Part shown: positions 45,953 to 57,887 of the stretch, piece after piece
Numbering within the stretch: position 1 is the first letter of the stretch
Layout: every line of letters begins with the position of its first letter
Source of the DNA: Guillardia theta CCMP2712
Lineage: Eukaryota > Cryptophyceae > Pyrenomonadales > Geminigeraceae
NCBI RefSeq assembly: GCF_000315625.1
Contig: NW_005434672.1
Span: 800,937 to 864,936, forward strand
Length of the DNA: 64,000 nt
Direction of reading: 5' to 3'
Translations under genes and position numbers: made by a program
The notes under the pieces: model-generated
Databases searched by the model: none
What the model was told of the DNA's origin: nothing
What the model saw: only the letters and a program-made list of their open reading frames with translations

Positions 45953-47035
45953 TCAAGCCTTCATTTGCAGCTGTTTTGAGTAATATTCAAGACTCTTCAC
46001 AAGATTCTGACCAGAGCTCAAACCCTCCAGCCTCCTGGGCGAAAACTTTACATTGTGACCGAGGTATGTGACGGAATATCGGCTGCTGTCGTTGAAGATC
46101 GGCTTCGCAACCCTCAACGATCGTGTACTGCTCGATCTCACGAAATCATCTCCCTTCTGTGAGCTGACGCTGCTCAATCTCCTGCTCAGATTCAGAGAGG
46201 ACTTGGTTCTCGAGAAGGAGTTCGAACGGAGGAACAATCCGCTCGCTTCACATTCGGGACAGTTGCAAACTGCGGCCATGTCATACGGCTGGCCAGACAA
46301 ACAGTTCCATGAAGCAACCTTCGTGCAGGCGCAAGAGAATTTGCACTTCCAGCGAAAACCATCGCCAGTGTGGTAGGAGACACTCTGTCTCGGGTCCAAC
46401 GAAACTTTGAGACTCTGCAGGAAGGCGACGGGCGAGGACCCTCCTGTGCTCCCTCGGCTCTCATGGAAGCTCCCCAGAGAGTAGCAGTCGAGAAGTGTTA
46501 CAGCGTCATGCTTCCTCCACACCTGAGCTGTGAACCTCAATTTCTTCGATTGCTTGATGTTTGCCTTGATCTTCCCGATGCATCGCGTTTCGACAAAGAA
46601 GCTCAACTCATCGTGGGCCCAAACAACGTCCAGGATAAAAGGTCGTTTGATGTCTAGTTTCCCCGTTGAGATCACCGAGTGTCCGCATGCGCAAACGAAA
46701 GTCTGTTGCAGAATATCAATGCTGCAGTACCAGACTTTGCTTTTCCTCTTGCGGCTTGTAAAGTCAGACGCAATGTCCTCGGCATTGAGAGAAAACTCAG
46801 TCAAGCCCACTGACATTCCATGCTTGCAATCGTCGAGTATCCACCGAGACAAGTAGTCTTCCTTCAAATTCTTTGGGATCACCATTGTAGCGAAGGACCC
46901 AGCATGCTCTTGAATGATCGAGGGCACGTAGTCAGAAGTGGCCATGAACGCATCGCTCTGTAACCTTTTGATGGGCCCAAAGCACAACACGTCCCTGATC
47001 TCGTTCACAGTCCCAAAGGATGAACTTCCCGTCAT
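45953..47035 (-). CDS. Hypothetical 360-residue protein with Cys clusters
   Basis: A long minus-strand frame starts MTGSSSFGTVNEIRDVLCFG and ends KSLEYYSKQLQMKA. Cysteine pairs (FVCACGH; CKFSCACTK; VCNCPECEASG) could bind zinc. A middle part (DVVWAHDELSFFVETRCIG; KKLRFTAQVWRKHDAVTLLD) looks like beta-rich folded sequence, and a Ser-rich stretch follows (SNSFSRTKSSLNLSRRLSS). An upstream exon is likely because the frame opens shortly after a stop, and a spliced LIDDGKFILWD-type reading exists at 47020-47050. No family is recognised. Confidence 0.6.
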   Translation of the reverse strand: MTGSSSFGTVNEIRDVLCFGPIKRLQSDAFMATSDYVPSIIQEHAGSFATMVIPKNLKEDYLSRWILDDCKHGMSVGLTEFSLNAEDIASDFTSRKRKSKVWYCSIDILQQTFVCACGHSVISTGKLDIKRPFILDVVWAHDELSFFVETRCIGKIKANIKQSKKLRFTAQVWRKHDAVTLLDCYSLGSFHESRGSTGGSSPVAFLQSLKVSLDPRQSVSYHTGDGFRWKCKFSCACTKVASWNCLSGQPYDMAAVCNCPECEASGLFLRSNSFSRTKSSLNLSRRLSSVSSQKGDDFVRSSSTRSLRVAKPIFNDSSRYSVTYLGHNVKFSPRRLEGLSSGQNLVKSLEYYSKQLQMKA

Positions 47036-48032
47036 CGATCAGAGTCTCGAGTCTGACATTCTCATCTTTCAACTGTTTCTGTGCATGATCTCTCCATCAG
47101 GCCACCTCGTCGCTCCATCCTGCTGAGATAGTCATGGACTTGTTTCGCCCCGATCGTGCATTGTGTGCAGGAAAAAATGTAACGGTCTGCCTGTTTGTCC
47201 GTTATTTCCACAACCTTACCGTTACAGTGATGTGTATTATTGTAACGAGTTGTAACGATCAATATTCCTTGCGACGGCTGGCACGTGGTTATGCTGATCC
47301 TACCAAGCAGGAGGAAGGAGGAGGAGGGGGAGGAGGAGAGGGAGATCAAGAGACGAGCATGGCAGCTGGAATATGTAAGCAGAGCGAGATGCAAGAGGGA
47401 AGGAGCGGACGATAGCGGCTGCTGGGAGGAAGGACAGGACTGGCAGGGCTAAGGAGCCTTTACATGGACGGGAGACAAGGATCGTCAGGCTGGAGAGACA
47501 ATGCATAGGTAGCAAGGTTGAGATGAGGGGGAGGATGGTAGTGAAGGAGTATCAAGTCGAGATGATTATGAAGAGGCAGGGGGTGTCGAGGACGACGAGG
47601 AAAAGAGACGGACGGGTGTGTCCGTTTGGGAGACTGTGGTTGGCGGGGAGGTGCAAGCTTGGGATGAATCCACAGAGGGATGAGCTGGAGGGTTAGGAGA
47701 GGGAAAGGAAGGGAAGATTGATTATGAGGTAGAGCAGAAAAGTTATATCTAGGCTTTTCGTTTGGGTGGATACAGCAGACAGCAGGATTGAAACTTTGTT
47801 TCGCCACTGTTACAACATTCAATCCTGCTGTTGCATGTGCTTGGGGATTGCGGCAGCAGTCGTCCATCAAATCACCCAGAGGATGTAGAGTTCAGCCTTG
47901 CTGCCTTGCTCTCTTGCATGCGAAGTTGCAGCTGCGAACTTGTTTATGCCGAGTTTGCACCTTGATGATGGGATCTTTTCGCAGAGGCTCCCTGCCCAAC
48001 CCTCCAATGCATGGAAGGAGTGTCATGTTCGA
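47036..48032. other. Intergenic spacer
   Basis: The spacer contains GGAGGAGG-rich patches near 47315-47345 and mixed sequence after. No gene is supported. The last few hundred bases are the 5' region of the cysteinyl-tRNA synthetase. Confidence 0.4.
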
Positions 48033-50989
48033 ATGAGAGTTTGGCTCTTGAGTGTCTGCGCTGTTTCCCATCTCTTCAGTTTAGGAGCTGAGACAACTTT
48101 TGCTGTGTCGAGTGCTAGGCCTCTGCCCCAGTTTTCACCAAACCTTGTTGTTGCAGAGGGGGCAGCTCTTAGGATGGCGGACGAGGCGAACGCTGTGAAG
48201 AAACCCGAGTGGATCGAGCCATGCGGGGGATCGGGGGGGAGAAGAATGCCGCTCATGGTGTCCAACACGCTGACCAGCGGCAAGGTGGAATTCAAACCCA
48301 AGGACGGCAACACCGTTCGCTGGTACATCTGCGGGCCCACGGTCTACGACAGCTCTCACTTGGGGCATGCTCGGACGTACGTGGCATTCGACGTGATCCG
48401 CCGTATCCTTGAGAACTTCTTCGGGTTTGACATCTTCTGCGTTATGAACATCACGGGTGAGTGCTGGAGGGTTTGGTGGGGGTCTGCTGAGGGCTGTGTG
48501 TGAAGATGTGGACGACAAGATCATCCTCCGAGCAAGGAGGAACCATTTGCTCAAGATATACAAGGAGAGCTGTCCTCCTCTAGCTAAGGTGGTGCACGGC
48601 CACGGCTGGGCCGATCGTTGTGACAGCTGGGGCAGGTCATCGAGGATGGAGAGTCCGAACTCGCAAAGGCGAAGAAGAAATTCAATGTGAATGGTTGATA
48701 CCGCATCGCTACTTTCGTGACGCTTTTGGCAAGGACAAACTTGCTAAGTTAGAAGAGGATCTAGCAAAGGAAACGAAATCAGGTGAAAGGCACGATGTGT
48801 GTTGCTAAAGCATTTTGCCTCTGGACGGTGGCCGGAAATTGAACGATGCTCTTTGTTTGCGGTCTAACTTTGAGCCACAAAGGACAAAAGAAAAGCATTC
48901 AGGAGGAGATCGACATTTTGAAATACAAGCACAATCAGGTATATTGATGGTTTCCTCTGAAACCTTGGTCCCTCTTTCACTCCTTGCTTCCCTTCCTCCC
49001 CACTGTTGCCCGTCCCGTGCTGGTCACAGTGTTCTACTATGTCATCCTTTTGCATCCCTTTGCTCTATTTCATTTCCTCCTTCCGTGCGCTCTTCCTCCG
49101 TTGTTGTTCCACCCTTTTTCGATTTCCGTTATCGTTCGCGCTGAATGAAGAATGTGTAGGTGTTGGCGCAGGAGGAGGCGTTGAAGCTAGCTCAAGCAGG
49201 GAAGATGCAAGCTCCAGATCTGATTGACAAGTATGCGTGGAGGATGGTTGGAGGTGTTTGTGATCGGGCGAGTCAGAGTTGGCGACTTGTTGGCATCGAA
49301 GCTGGACGAGGAGCAAGGAGCAGAGATCCGAGACCAGCAAATCTTTCGCTCGCACGCAGCATTCTATGAGCAAGAGTACCACGAGGTGAAGATTTACTGG
49401 GGGAGAGATAGTGCTAGGGGAGGAAGGGAGGTGCTAGGCAGATGGAAGCGAGGGAAGGAGGCACTAGAGGAAGTGGGAGGGAGGAGGGAGAGGCAGGATG
49501 ATGTGTAGAGAGCCCAGCAAAGGTCTGACTGTGTCCCAGGACATGAAGTCGCTCGGCGTCCGGCCTCCCGACGTGCTCACGCGCGTCACCGAGTTCATTC
49601 CTCAGATCGTCTCCTACATCCAGAAGATCATCGACAACGGCTTCGCCTATGAGGCGCAGGGCTCTGTCTACTTCGACATCCGCTCCTTCAGGTTGCCTGC
49701 TGCCCTTCCTCTCCTCTTGGCTGGGCTGACTCTCTCTCCCTCCCCTCCAGCAAGACCCACAGCTACCGGAAGCTGTCTTGGAACGAAGCCTCGATGCTCT
49801 CTGCGCTGGCGGAGGCGGAAGGAGCGCTGTCATCGGGAGAAGGAAAGAGGACCGAGTTCGACTTCGCGCTGTGGAAGAAGTCGAAGCCGGGAGAGCCCTC
49901 TTGGGAGAGCCCGTGGGGAGGGGGCAGGCCGGGCTGGCACATCGAGTGCTCAGTGATGGCATCGGAGATTCTGGGGGACACGCTGGACATCCACGGGGGT
50001 GGAATTGACCTGTGCTTCCCTCACCATGACAACGAGCTAGCACAAGCGGAAGCCTACTACGGGCATCAGCAGTGGGTGAACTACTTCCTGCACAGCGGGC
50101 ACCTGTACATCGGGTACCAGAAGATGTCCAAGTCGCTCAAGAACTTCTTCACCATCCGTGAGATCCTCAAGGGAGGGAGCACGATGAAGGTCTCGGAGGA
50201 GGAGAGTGTCGTGCTGCCCGCCTACTCCCCCCGTCAGCTCCGCATCCTCTTCATGATGCACGAGTGGGACAAGCCCATGTACTTCTCCAAGGACACGCTG
50301 GACGTTGCGGTGGGGAAGGAGAAGACCTTCAAGGAGTTCTTCGGGGCCGTCAAGGCCATGGCCAGGGAGGACGTGAAGGGCGTCTCGTCTCTTCCGCAGG
50401 CATGGGGGGAAGCGGAGAACGTGCTGAACCGCAAGATCGAGGACGCTCAGAAGGAGATTGCTGCTGCTCTTGCCGACAACTTCAACACGCCGCAGGCCCT
50501 CCTGCGGCTTCAGGACCTCGTGACCTCTTGCAACATCTACATGAACAGCCCCGACGCCCGCGCCAAGTTCCTCCTTGTGAACAAGGCTGCCGTCTACATC
50601 TCCAAGATCTTCCGGGTCCTCGGCATCGACGACAACGGCTCTGACTTCCCCTTCCTCACCAGCGCGGGGGCGGGAGGGGACGAGGAGGTTCTGTCCTCCG
50701 CCCTCGACGCCTTCTGCTCCCTCAGGGAGGACATCAGAGCCGCGGCCCGAGCGAAGGAGGAGGCAGAGTGGTTCAAGGGCAAGGTGCAGACAGTCAAGTC
50801 CGCGGTCCTCAAGGAGCTTCACGAGGCGGCGAAGAGCCGGAGCTCCCTCCTGCCGCAAGTTCTCTCCGCCTTCGAGGGCTGGGTCGAGTCAGTAGCGCAG
50901 GCGGCAAGCGCTGGATCAGCCGCCTCCGACTACCTCGAGCTCTGCGACAGGGTTCGCGACGACGTGCTGCCTGCCATCGGTGCACCCCT

Positions 50990-51044
<55 letters not shown>

Positions 51045-52309
51045 CTTGCCTCCCTGTCCCTTGCTTCTCCTGTTTTTCTGCCTGTTCTTCCTGCTGTTCT
51101 GGAACACTTTCCCAAAATTTTGCTCTCGGATTCTTTCCCCAACCTACAATGCTGTTGCTCTTTCTTCTTCTTACTCTCCTCCTCCTCCTCTCTGCCTCCC
51201 TGCCTTCTCTTTGCCTTCTCTTCCATGGCTGCTCTTCTGCCTCCTCTTACTCGTTCTCAGGGGTTCGCCTCGAGGACAGGCCCGACGGGTTCCTTTGGAA
51301 ACTCGACGACCCGGAAGTCCTTGCGAGAGAGAGGCAGCAGAAGCTGATGCAGGCTGCCGAAGCGCAGAAGAAGAAAGTAGAGAACAAGCTTGAAAAGGTT
51401 CCTTTGCCCTCTCCTCTCCTCCTCCCTCCGTCTGATTCCCTCCACTGGATCCTACCTTTTCGTCACCTTCCCAATCCCCCTTCTGACCTCCCCTTCTCCT
51501 TCCCCTCCCATTTACCTTCCTCTCCTTTTCTTTACCTCTTCCATCGCTCTTCCTCGCTGACTCGTACCATTTTCAGGTGAGGAAGGAGCTGGAGAAGTGG
51601 AGCGGGTGCAGCGTAGCAGCGGGAGAAATGTTCAAACCTCTCACAGACAAGTACTCCAAGTTTGACGACCAGGTTCACTACCTCCCTTCTTCCCTTCCCG
51701 CAACCACCCGCCCTTTTTACCATCTTTCTCCCACTTGACCCCCTCCCTCCCTCCCTCCCTCCCTCCCTCCCTCCCTCCCTTTTCTTTCCTCCCTGTGTGT
51801 GCAGATACTCCCCTCCTATCTTTCGCATCCTGCCAGCTTGCCTCCCCTTCCCTCACGCCCTCGCCTCACGCCAAGAGCAGGGCATCCCCACGCACAACGC
51901 AGCAGGAGAGGAGCTGAGCAAGAAACAGCGACAGGCATCTCACACCTTGAGAGTAGGAGTGTCTGATGCATCGCAGGGGGTGGAAAAAGACTACAAGAAG
52001 AGAGAAGCGGATCATGCCAAGGTCCTCCTTATCCCCCCAACCCCCCCACCCGACCCCTTCTCTGCTCTTCCCCCGGCTTCCTCCCTAATTTCCAGCTTCC
52101 TCCTCCTCCCTGCCTCCTCTCCCTGCCTCCTCTCCCTTGCTCCCTCCGCTCCCATCTCACTTGGCCCTGTCAGTTCCTTGAGCAAGGTGGACAATCCTTC
52201 CTGGAGGGCAAGAGGTCGGAGATCGCGCAACTGGTGCGTATGCTCCTTCCTTGCCTCGCATTTCTGACTGTCTGAGCAGGAGGAGCAGCTCAAAGCTCTC
52301 ACTACATGA
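48033..52309 (+). CDS. CARS: Cysteinyl-tRNA synthetase with N-terminal leader
   Basis: This enzyme attaches cysteine to tRNA-Cys. Exon 1 starts at 48033 with a signal-like leader ([20 protein letters not shown]) and has a second in-frame Met at 48174 ([19 protein letters not shown]). The catalytic core follows: [20 protein letters not shown] (HIGH motif), then across an intron [15 protein letters not shown]. Later exons give [58 protein letters not shown] (zinc ligands), [17 protein letters not shown] (KMSKS motif) and the DALR-like helical domain. Exons after a repeat-bearing intron (about 50981-51257) read [40 protein letters not shown] and, finally, [20 protein letters not shown] then EEQLKALTT with TGA at 52307-52309. 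A eukaryotic-type insert separates HIGH from the rest of the core. Dual targeting is inference. Confidence 0.92.
50988..51049. repeat. (GCTCCT)n hexanucleotide repeat in a synthetase intron
   Basis: About ten units lie just after a GTGCAC donor. The unit is the same hexamer as at 10.8 and 11.3 kb, but here the flanking exons splice around it. Confidence 0.9.
51738..51781. repeat. (CCCT)n tetranucleotide repeat in a synthetase intron
   Basis: About ten CCCT/CTCC units lie between late exons of the synthetase. The position is non-coding. Confidence 0.9.
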
Positions 52310-52393
52310 GGATGTAACTCCTTGCTTCCTTCAATGAATCGTGTGCTCCCTGCCCCAGCACATCTTCACTGCTCTGCTCCCCGGGCAGGCTCC

Positions 52394-52575
52394 CCTGTCC
52401 TCGCTCTGCTCCTACCCTCCCCTGTCCTCGCTCTGCTCCTACCCTCCCCTGTCCTCGCTCTGCTCTTACCCTCCCCTGTCCTCGCTCTGCTCCTACCCTC
52501 CCCTGTCCTCGCTCTGCTCCTACCCTCCCCTGTCCTCGCTCCGCTCTTACCCTCCCCTGTCCTCGCTCCTGCTCC
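52394..52575. repeat. 27-bp minisatellite, about 6.5 units
   Basis: The unit CTGTCCTCGCTCTGCTCC plus TACCCTCCC recurs every 27 bp with a few substitutions. It starts about 85 bp after the synthetase stop. Because 27 is a multiple of three, several frames stay open on both strands (for example LCSYPPLSS on plus and RVGAERGQG on minus), but no coding evidence supports any of them. Confidence 0.9.
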
Positions 52576-52684
52576 AGCCTCTCGCTACTGTCCTCTAGCG
52601 CAGACTTCTTCCGCCTCCCCCAACAAACTTGAGAGTCAAGCCAGCCCAGCGGATTAGTGAAGGGGCTCATACAGCACAGCACCT

Positions 52685-52819
52685 ATGCAATGGAAGCGGG
52701 GGGGCGAGGCGACTGAGGCGACCATGGTACCTAGGAGAAGCGGAAGCGAGGGGAGAGCAGGAAGGAGGGAGAGGAGCAGATGTCTGCGCTCAGGAAGTAG
52801 AGGAGGAGGAGGAGGAGCA

Positions 52820-52851
<32 letters not shown>

Positions 52852-53642
52852 AGGGGGCGCAGCAGCAGGAGCAAGGTTCTCATCACGCTGCCTCGTCATG
52901 TTTGGTATGCAACCTTCCATGCTCTTCGTCGCTCTCTCCATGACATTCACCTTTCTAGTTGTCTTGACCGTCTCACTTCAAGTCCCTCCTGCCTCCTGTA
53001 CCGCAAGAGACATCCCTGAACTCCCTGCTGTGCTGAACCATCTCCAGGTTTCCACCTCCCGCTCCTCGTCAGAACCTCTCATCCCTCCATCGCTCTTCGA
53101 GGACATGGCGTCACCTTCAAGAGCCTCAACAGGTGCGGAGAGATGGTCGTCATTTCCAGGCCTTCACATGCTTCTCCTCCTATGTAGAAAGGACCTCATG
53201 TTGCGGTGCCAAAATCAAGACCCTCAGGGTGATGAGCTGTGGATCGACAGGTTGTTCTCACCGCTCGTAGAAAAGGTGATCCCCACCTCATTCGCTCCCC
53301 TCCCCCGCCTCCCTCCCTCCCCCCATCGATCCATCCCTTTCTCGCTTGCTCGCTCGCTCCCTTCTTCTCTCCTTACCCTCCCTCCCTCCCTTGCCGTCTC
53401 TCTTCCCCTTGCTCACTTTCTCTCTCATCAGCCTCCCATCACATCTCACTTCTTCCCTCTACATCCTCTCCTTCCTTCTGACAAACTTATCTGAAACGCT
53501 CCGTTACATGCTTCTAGTTCTCGGAGTTGAATGCAGAGGAGCAGCGAATCATCGCCGCCTTATATCAAAGTGCATATTTCTGTCTCTGTCTCTACGTTGG
53601 AGTGCTTCTAGTCAAGATATACAAGGTACTTCAAGCATGTTG
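52685..53642 (+). CDS. Probable membrane protein with poly-Ala tract (hypothetical)
   Basis: A plus-strand frame opens at 52685 (MQWKRGGEATEATMVPRRSG). It runs through a (GCG)n poly-alanine tract (52815-52860) and a membrane span (SMLFVALSMTFTFLVVLTVS). A later exon from about 53518 reads FSELNAEEQRIIAALYQSAY, then a second span (FCLCLYVGVLLVKIYK), with a preceding segment DELWIDRLFSPLVEK ending at a GTGATC donor. The part between (53040-53240) could be read in more than one frame and may contain another intron. No family is recognised. The true start may be later than the poly-Ala tract. Confidence 0.45.
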
Positions 53643-54142
53643 GTCCAGTGCAACTCTGACTAGGAAGCAGGCGAGCTTGTTCTCAACAAATTACTTCTGA
53701 TGTGGCAGTGAGGTAGTCTACACATTGGTTTGTGACTAGGAAGGTCAACCATATTTGAGAGATACCTGTACTATCAAGTTGCTACAAATGTCAGGGCAAT
53801 GAATGAATCGGTTCCTATCATACGCGCGATGTGATTCGCAGTGCCTGCAGTCTTTTTTTTTTCTAAGATTCTATTCGCATCCTTGCAAAACCACGTCACG
53901 AAAAATTTAACTGAGCTCATGGCGTTCGCTCACGAAAGAATTTCCGACAACTCCACTTGATACGCATATCCACCGATGCGAACGTGAATCAAGGATGTTT
54001 GCAAGTCATTTAAAAGGCCGAGAAAGCGCTTGGTGCAGAGATTCATGAAAATTGAAGAAGCTGCAGATGGAACAACTTGCGCATTTCATATTCATAACGG
54101 CGGCCTAGCCACTTCAAGGATCTTGCCTTCTTCAAAACTGGT
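53643..54142. other. Intergenic spacer between convergent genes
   Basis: The sequence is AT-richer, with a short T-run near 53853. No gene, RNA or repeat is seen. Confidence 0.4.
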
Positions 54143-54957
54143 TCACGACCAACGGACAACCATCACACTGATGTTGTCCTTGCCTCCATTATCCAATGCG
54201 GTCTGAATAAGTTTCTGCGACATAGCCTGCGCATCTGGCTCATCCTTGACTAGATCAACTGATTCCTGGTCGCTGCAGACGTCCCACAACCCATCACAAG
54301 CAATAATCACGAAGGTGTCACCATCAGTCAGATCGTCTTCCCAGAAATGAGGCTCGCTAATCACACTCTGCTTCATCGCGTGATCCCCTAGGGCTCTCGA
54401 GACTGCCAGGACGCCGTGAACGCGATTCATCGACACCCAACCACCACTGGCGGTGACGCGATCCTGTTCCTCCTGGTCGGAAGCTTTATGATCCTTTGTC
54501 AAACGAACAGCCTTCCCATCTCGGCATAAAACTGCCCGAGCGTCACCAGCATTGGCAGCATACAGCTTCCGGGTCCCATTCGCTTCCTCACGAATCAAAC
54601 ATGTGACAGCCGTTGCACCCATGTACAAAGCGTCGAATTTCAGTCTATCATCCATCTGCTCATATGCGCTCATAAAACTAGCTTTCACCGATCCATTTTT
54701 CCCTGGAGCAAGCTCCTTCTCCAGGAATTTGTGCAATTCGGCGGACGCAATGTCCGCCGCCTCTTTGCCGCCGTGACCATCATACACAGCAAAGAATCCA
54801 GCAGATTCATCTCCCATGAATGGCACTTGTATCACGTGTGTGTCCTGTCAGTTGTTCAGACAACCCATCGAGCAGCACAGTGCAAAGAACCTCCATCGAC
54901 TTCCTCCACTTGAGGTTCTCATCCTCGGAGAAGCCAACATCAAAGTTCAGTACCATG
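54143..54957 (-). CDS. PP2C-type protein serine/threonine phosphatase
   Basis: PP2C enzymes are metal-dependent monomeric phosphatases in stress and signalling pathways. An upstream exon (about 54957-54895) reads MVLNFDVGFSEDENLKWRKS then ME. It splices (donor GTTCTT, acceptor CTGACAG) to DTHVIQVPFMGDESAGFFAV, YDGHGGKEAADIAS (metal-binding DGHGG). Further motifs are GATAVTCLIR, AANAGDARAVLCRDGKAVRL, KDHKASDQEEQDRV, VSRALGDHAMK, FVIIACDGLWDVCSDQ and GGKDNISVMVV. All metal-ligand motifs (ED, DGHG, DGxWD, DN) are present. Length is close to the family's catalytic core. An earlier 5' exon is possible because the conserved start of many PP2Cs is not seen. Confidence 0.92.
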
Positions 54958-57029
54958 CTTTGCAGCTAAGACGTAATAAAAAATCCAAATGTTCAGCGTT
55001 CTGCTGCTTCAAAGCTGATAAAAGGATCGTCGCAAATTATGCCATCTACAGGTCTTCTAGGGGCAATCCTGGCACTGGAATGAAGTCAGGACACTAGAAC
55101 AGGACGAGTTCGAAGTATGGTAGAGGCACTTCTTGATCTACCACATGTTATCTATACATCACACCAACAAGGAGGACATCCTGTTGCATTGGCGACAGAG
55201 CAAAGGAAGCGCTCACGGAAAATACGTCTTGGCTTAACAAGGTGCAGAGAATAGCACTTGCCAACTATCTTTACACAAGAACAGCATAAATGAGGAACTC
55301 ATATAGAGTCTGATGCAATGCGAGAGGAACTTAAAGGTATTTCGGTCAATCGTGCATGAATCGCTAGCAAGCATCAAAGAGAGATAAAGTGGAGGAAACA
55401 AAAACATAATTCCGCGGCAGAGTCCCCTTTCCTCCTCACCATCGATACCTAAACACCCAAATATGACAAGGATTTCAACTACATGGATTAACTCGATCTC
55501 AAACCATTGCATGCTCTCTCTTCAGCGCATTAACCCATCCTTTCTATCCATCCTCCTGCCTATCTCGCCATGCGCGGCGGCGGCGCGGCACAGCACCCGT
55601 TCGACCGGGGACAGCTGTTACCACAGGGGGTATTTTGGTTCGTACAACTCAAAACCTTGGTTTTCAAAATGCTTGTGATTTGTACTCCAAAAATGCATCA
55701 ATATAATGTAAGTAAAAACTGATAGTATGAAGAAAAGGTACTGGGTGGGAAGTTATTAGTTGCTGGCTGCTGTACCGGTAGAGGACCTGCAGCCTAGATG
55801 GGTCCTATGAGACATACAATTATCCGTAGCATTCTATGACCTGGTATGAACTCTCTACAGATTCACAGAACATCACAGGAAGTAACGAGGTAATTCCCGG
55901 CATGACCCATGTCGACCCCCTTCATCCACCCTTTATCCTTTTGTTTTAGAACTACAGGGGTGGGTACTTCGGCTACCCGTCTGATTATACATCTCCTACC
56001 CCCCACCCTCTAAATGGCTACCCCTACCCGCTTGTTTCCACAATTCCATTATCGCCACACCCATTTTTGGAGGTACCCTACCTACCCCTCAGAATCAAGA
56101 ACCTTTTTAACACCAGGTCTGGATTGGATAGGACCCCTACCCCTCCGTTCCACAACGAGCCTTTCTGATCCATTTGATACCCCTACTACAACGAAATCAC
56201 CCCACCCTTTATCCGTGACTTCATTCACCCTACCCAAGCAGTCTCAACACAAAACCAGCACCAGCACCCCTCCAATGTAGACGAAATAACCCCATGATTG
56301 TATCTGTGGTAGGCCTTTGGGGTACCGTTCACTGCCCTGCACCCCTTTCCTAGCCACCCCACCCCTAGAATATATAGGTCTTGCAAACCAGGATATCATA
56401 GTCATCCAGGAACATCAGGCTTGAGGGGTCCTGACTGTTTTTTTTGTCAGTCTGCTCGTCACTTCACTCCCGGCGGCCGGCTCATATCATGGCACCGGCG
56501 GCGAGTCAGCAGGGCCCACTGGCACCGCCGCGGGCCGTGCCCGCCGGGCCGCGCCCACAGGGCCGGGCGGGCCCGGCCCGGATCGGACCGTCCGGGATCA
56601 TCCGCCGGCCAGGGCCGCTCGAACTCGGCCCCGTCAGACGGTCACCGGTGCCAGGACGGGGTCCCGGGCCGGTCCGATCAGTCGCCGGTCTGCCCCGGTC
56701 ACTACTGTCAGTGTGACTCCGGCGGCCGCGGACCCGGCCCGGCCCGGTGACAGCCTGAGTGTGACCGTACACTAACGCCGCCCGGCCCGGCCCGGCCCGC
56801 GGAGGAGTCCCGCCACTTCAACTTGCAGGCTTGAAGAGTCACTGGCACGCCAGGCTAGCCTGGCAAAAACATTGAAACACTGCCGCTTACGTTGAAGCAG
56901 TCTTTACTCAAAGTTAAGTTAAGTTAATCTTTCGGGGACACAGGGCCCCTTGAGGGGCCCAAATCCCCCCAAAGGGCCCTGATTTGAAGACCCTCATACA
57001 GCATCTTCCGAAACGGAGAGGGCGCGAAA
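54958..57029. repeat. Intergenic repeat region (TACCCC and GC-rich blocks)
   Basis: About 54960-55900 is AT-rich with no recognised gene. About 55930-56360 is a C-rich TACCCC block. About 56460-56800 is a GGCCCGG-rich block. About 56895-56925 carries TTTACTCAAAGTTAAGTTAA, the junction motif also seen near 4.36 and 17.7 kb. The order matches other composite repeats. Confidence 0.55.
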
Positions 57030-57530
57030 ATGGTGGCATACGAAAGAGGAGGACGGGCACGTTCCGTTGATGAAAACCGCACAAGAAGAGACCCATCCAT
57101 TGCTGAGATAAGACAACTTGAAGATGACAAAATCTGGGAAATCGCCGTTTTGTTATCGAAAAGCATGTGCTGCAAACAATTTATGAAAGTGCTTGCAGGC
57201 ATGTCGCGCAGTGTGAAACGGTTGTATGAAGGACTAGAATTGAATCATAGGTACCTAATCGAACTTCAGATAGTGAAAACTGGATCATCAGAGCTATATT
57301 CATTGTTTTTTGTGCGATCGAAATCAGCAAATTCACAAAATTTGCTTTTTTCTGCATATTTTGATGTGGCGTTTGGGGAAGATTTCACGGGGAGCGGTGA
57401 AGTCTGGGTTGTTTTGGTATTTCATGGACACCCCTCCAATAGACAGTTGGTTTGGAGACGGATTGAGCTGCCGTGCCGGAGGAATCTTCGAGTTTGTGCT
57501 GTGGAAGGAAATTCACAATTTGCTATGTAG
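57030..57530 (+). CDS. Hypothetical 166-residue frame in AT-rich island
   Basis: An uninterrupted plus-strand frame starts MVAYERGGRARSVDENRTRR. It continues with helical-looking sequence (IRQLEDDKIWEIAVLLSKSM; MKVLAGMSRSVKRLYEGLEL) and ends AVEGNSQFAM. No domain is recognised. Base composition is more AT-rich than most genes in the window. A minus-strand frame also covers 56924-57202, so strand choice rests on length and continuity. Confidence 0.4.
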   Translation: MVAYERGGRARSVDENRTRRDPSIAEIRQLEDDKIWEIAVLLSKSMCCKQFMKVLAGMSRSVKRLYEGLELNHRYLIELQIVKTGSSELYSLFFVRSKSANSQNLLFSAYFDVAFGEDFTGSGEVWVVLVFHGHPSNRQLVWRRIELPCRRNLRVCAVEGNSQFAM

Positions 57531-57887
57531 TCCTCGCTAGTTCTGTCATGCTCATCAAGTAGGCATCTAAAAACGAGTTGAACCTAACGTCAGTGTCATG
57601 ACGATATCGTCTCCTTCCTTTTGTGAGATTTCACTTGCCTATGGATAATTCATATTGAGGTGAGAATATGATGCTTTCATGGGCTCGCGAATGTTGGTGT
57701 TGATACGAGTGCAGGAATGTTGGAACTGAGGTTTGCCCAGGCTTTTCATGTAGGAAACTCCAGTTGTTCACTCGGATATTCATTGCTCGACTCATGGAAC
57801 TCGATTTAGGCATCTGGAACTCAGTTCGTATCTGAAAGAAAGCTGCTATCACAGCAAACATGGAGATAATACTCCACTTCCACGCTT

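Noticed and set aside
50980-51260. Reading through the Ala-Pro repeat in the synthetase
   Set aside because: Splicing from GTGCAC to the acceptor at about 51257 restores the conserved reading [14 protein letters not shown], so the repeat is intronic.
52302-52682. Minus-strand 126-codon frame of RVGAERGQG repeats
   Set aside because: It is explained by the 27-bp minisatellite. There is no start context, splice support or unique conserved sequence.
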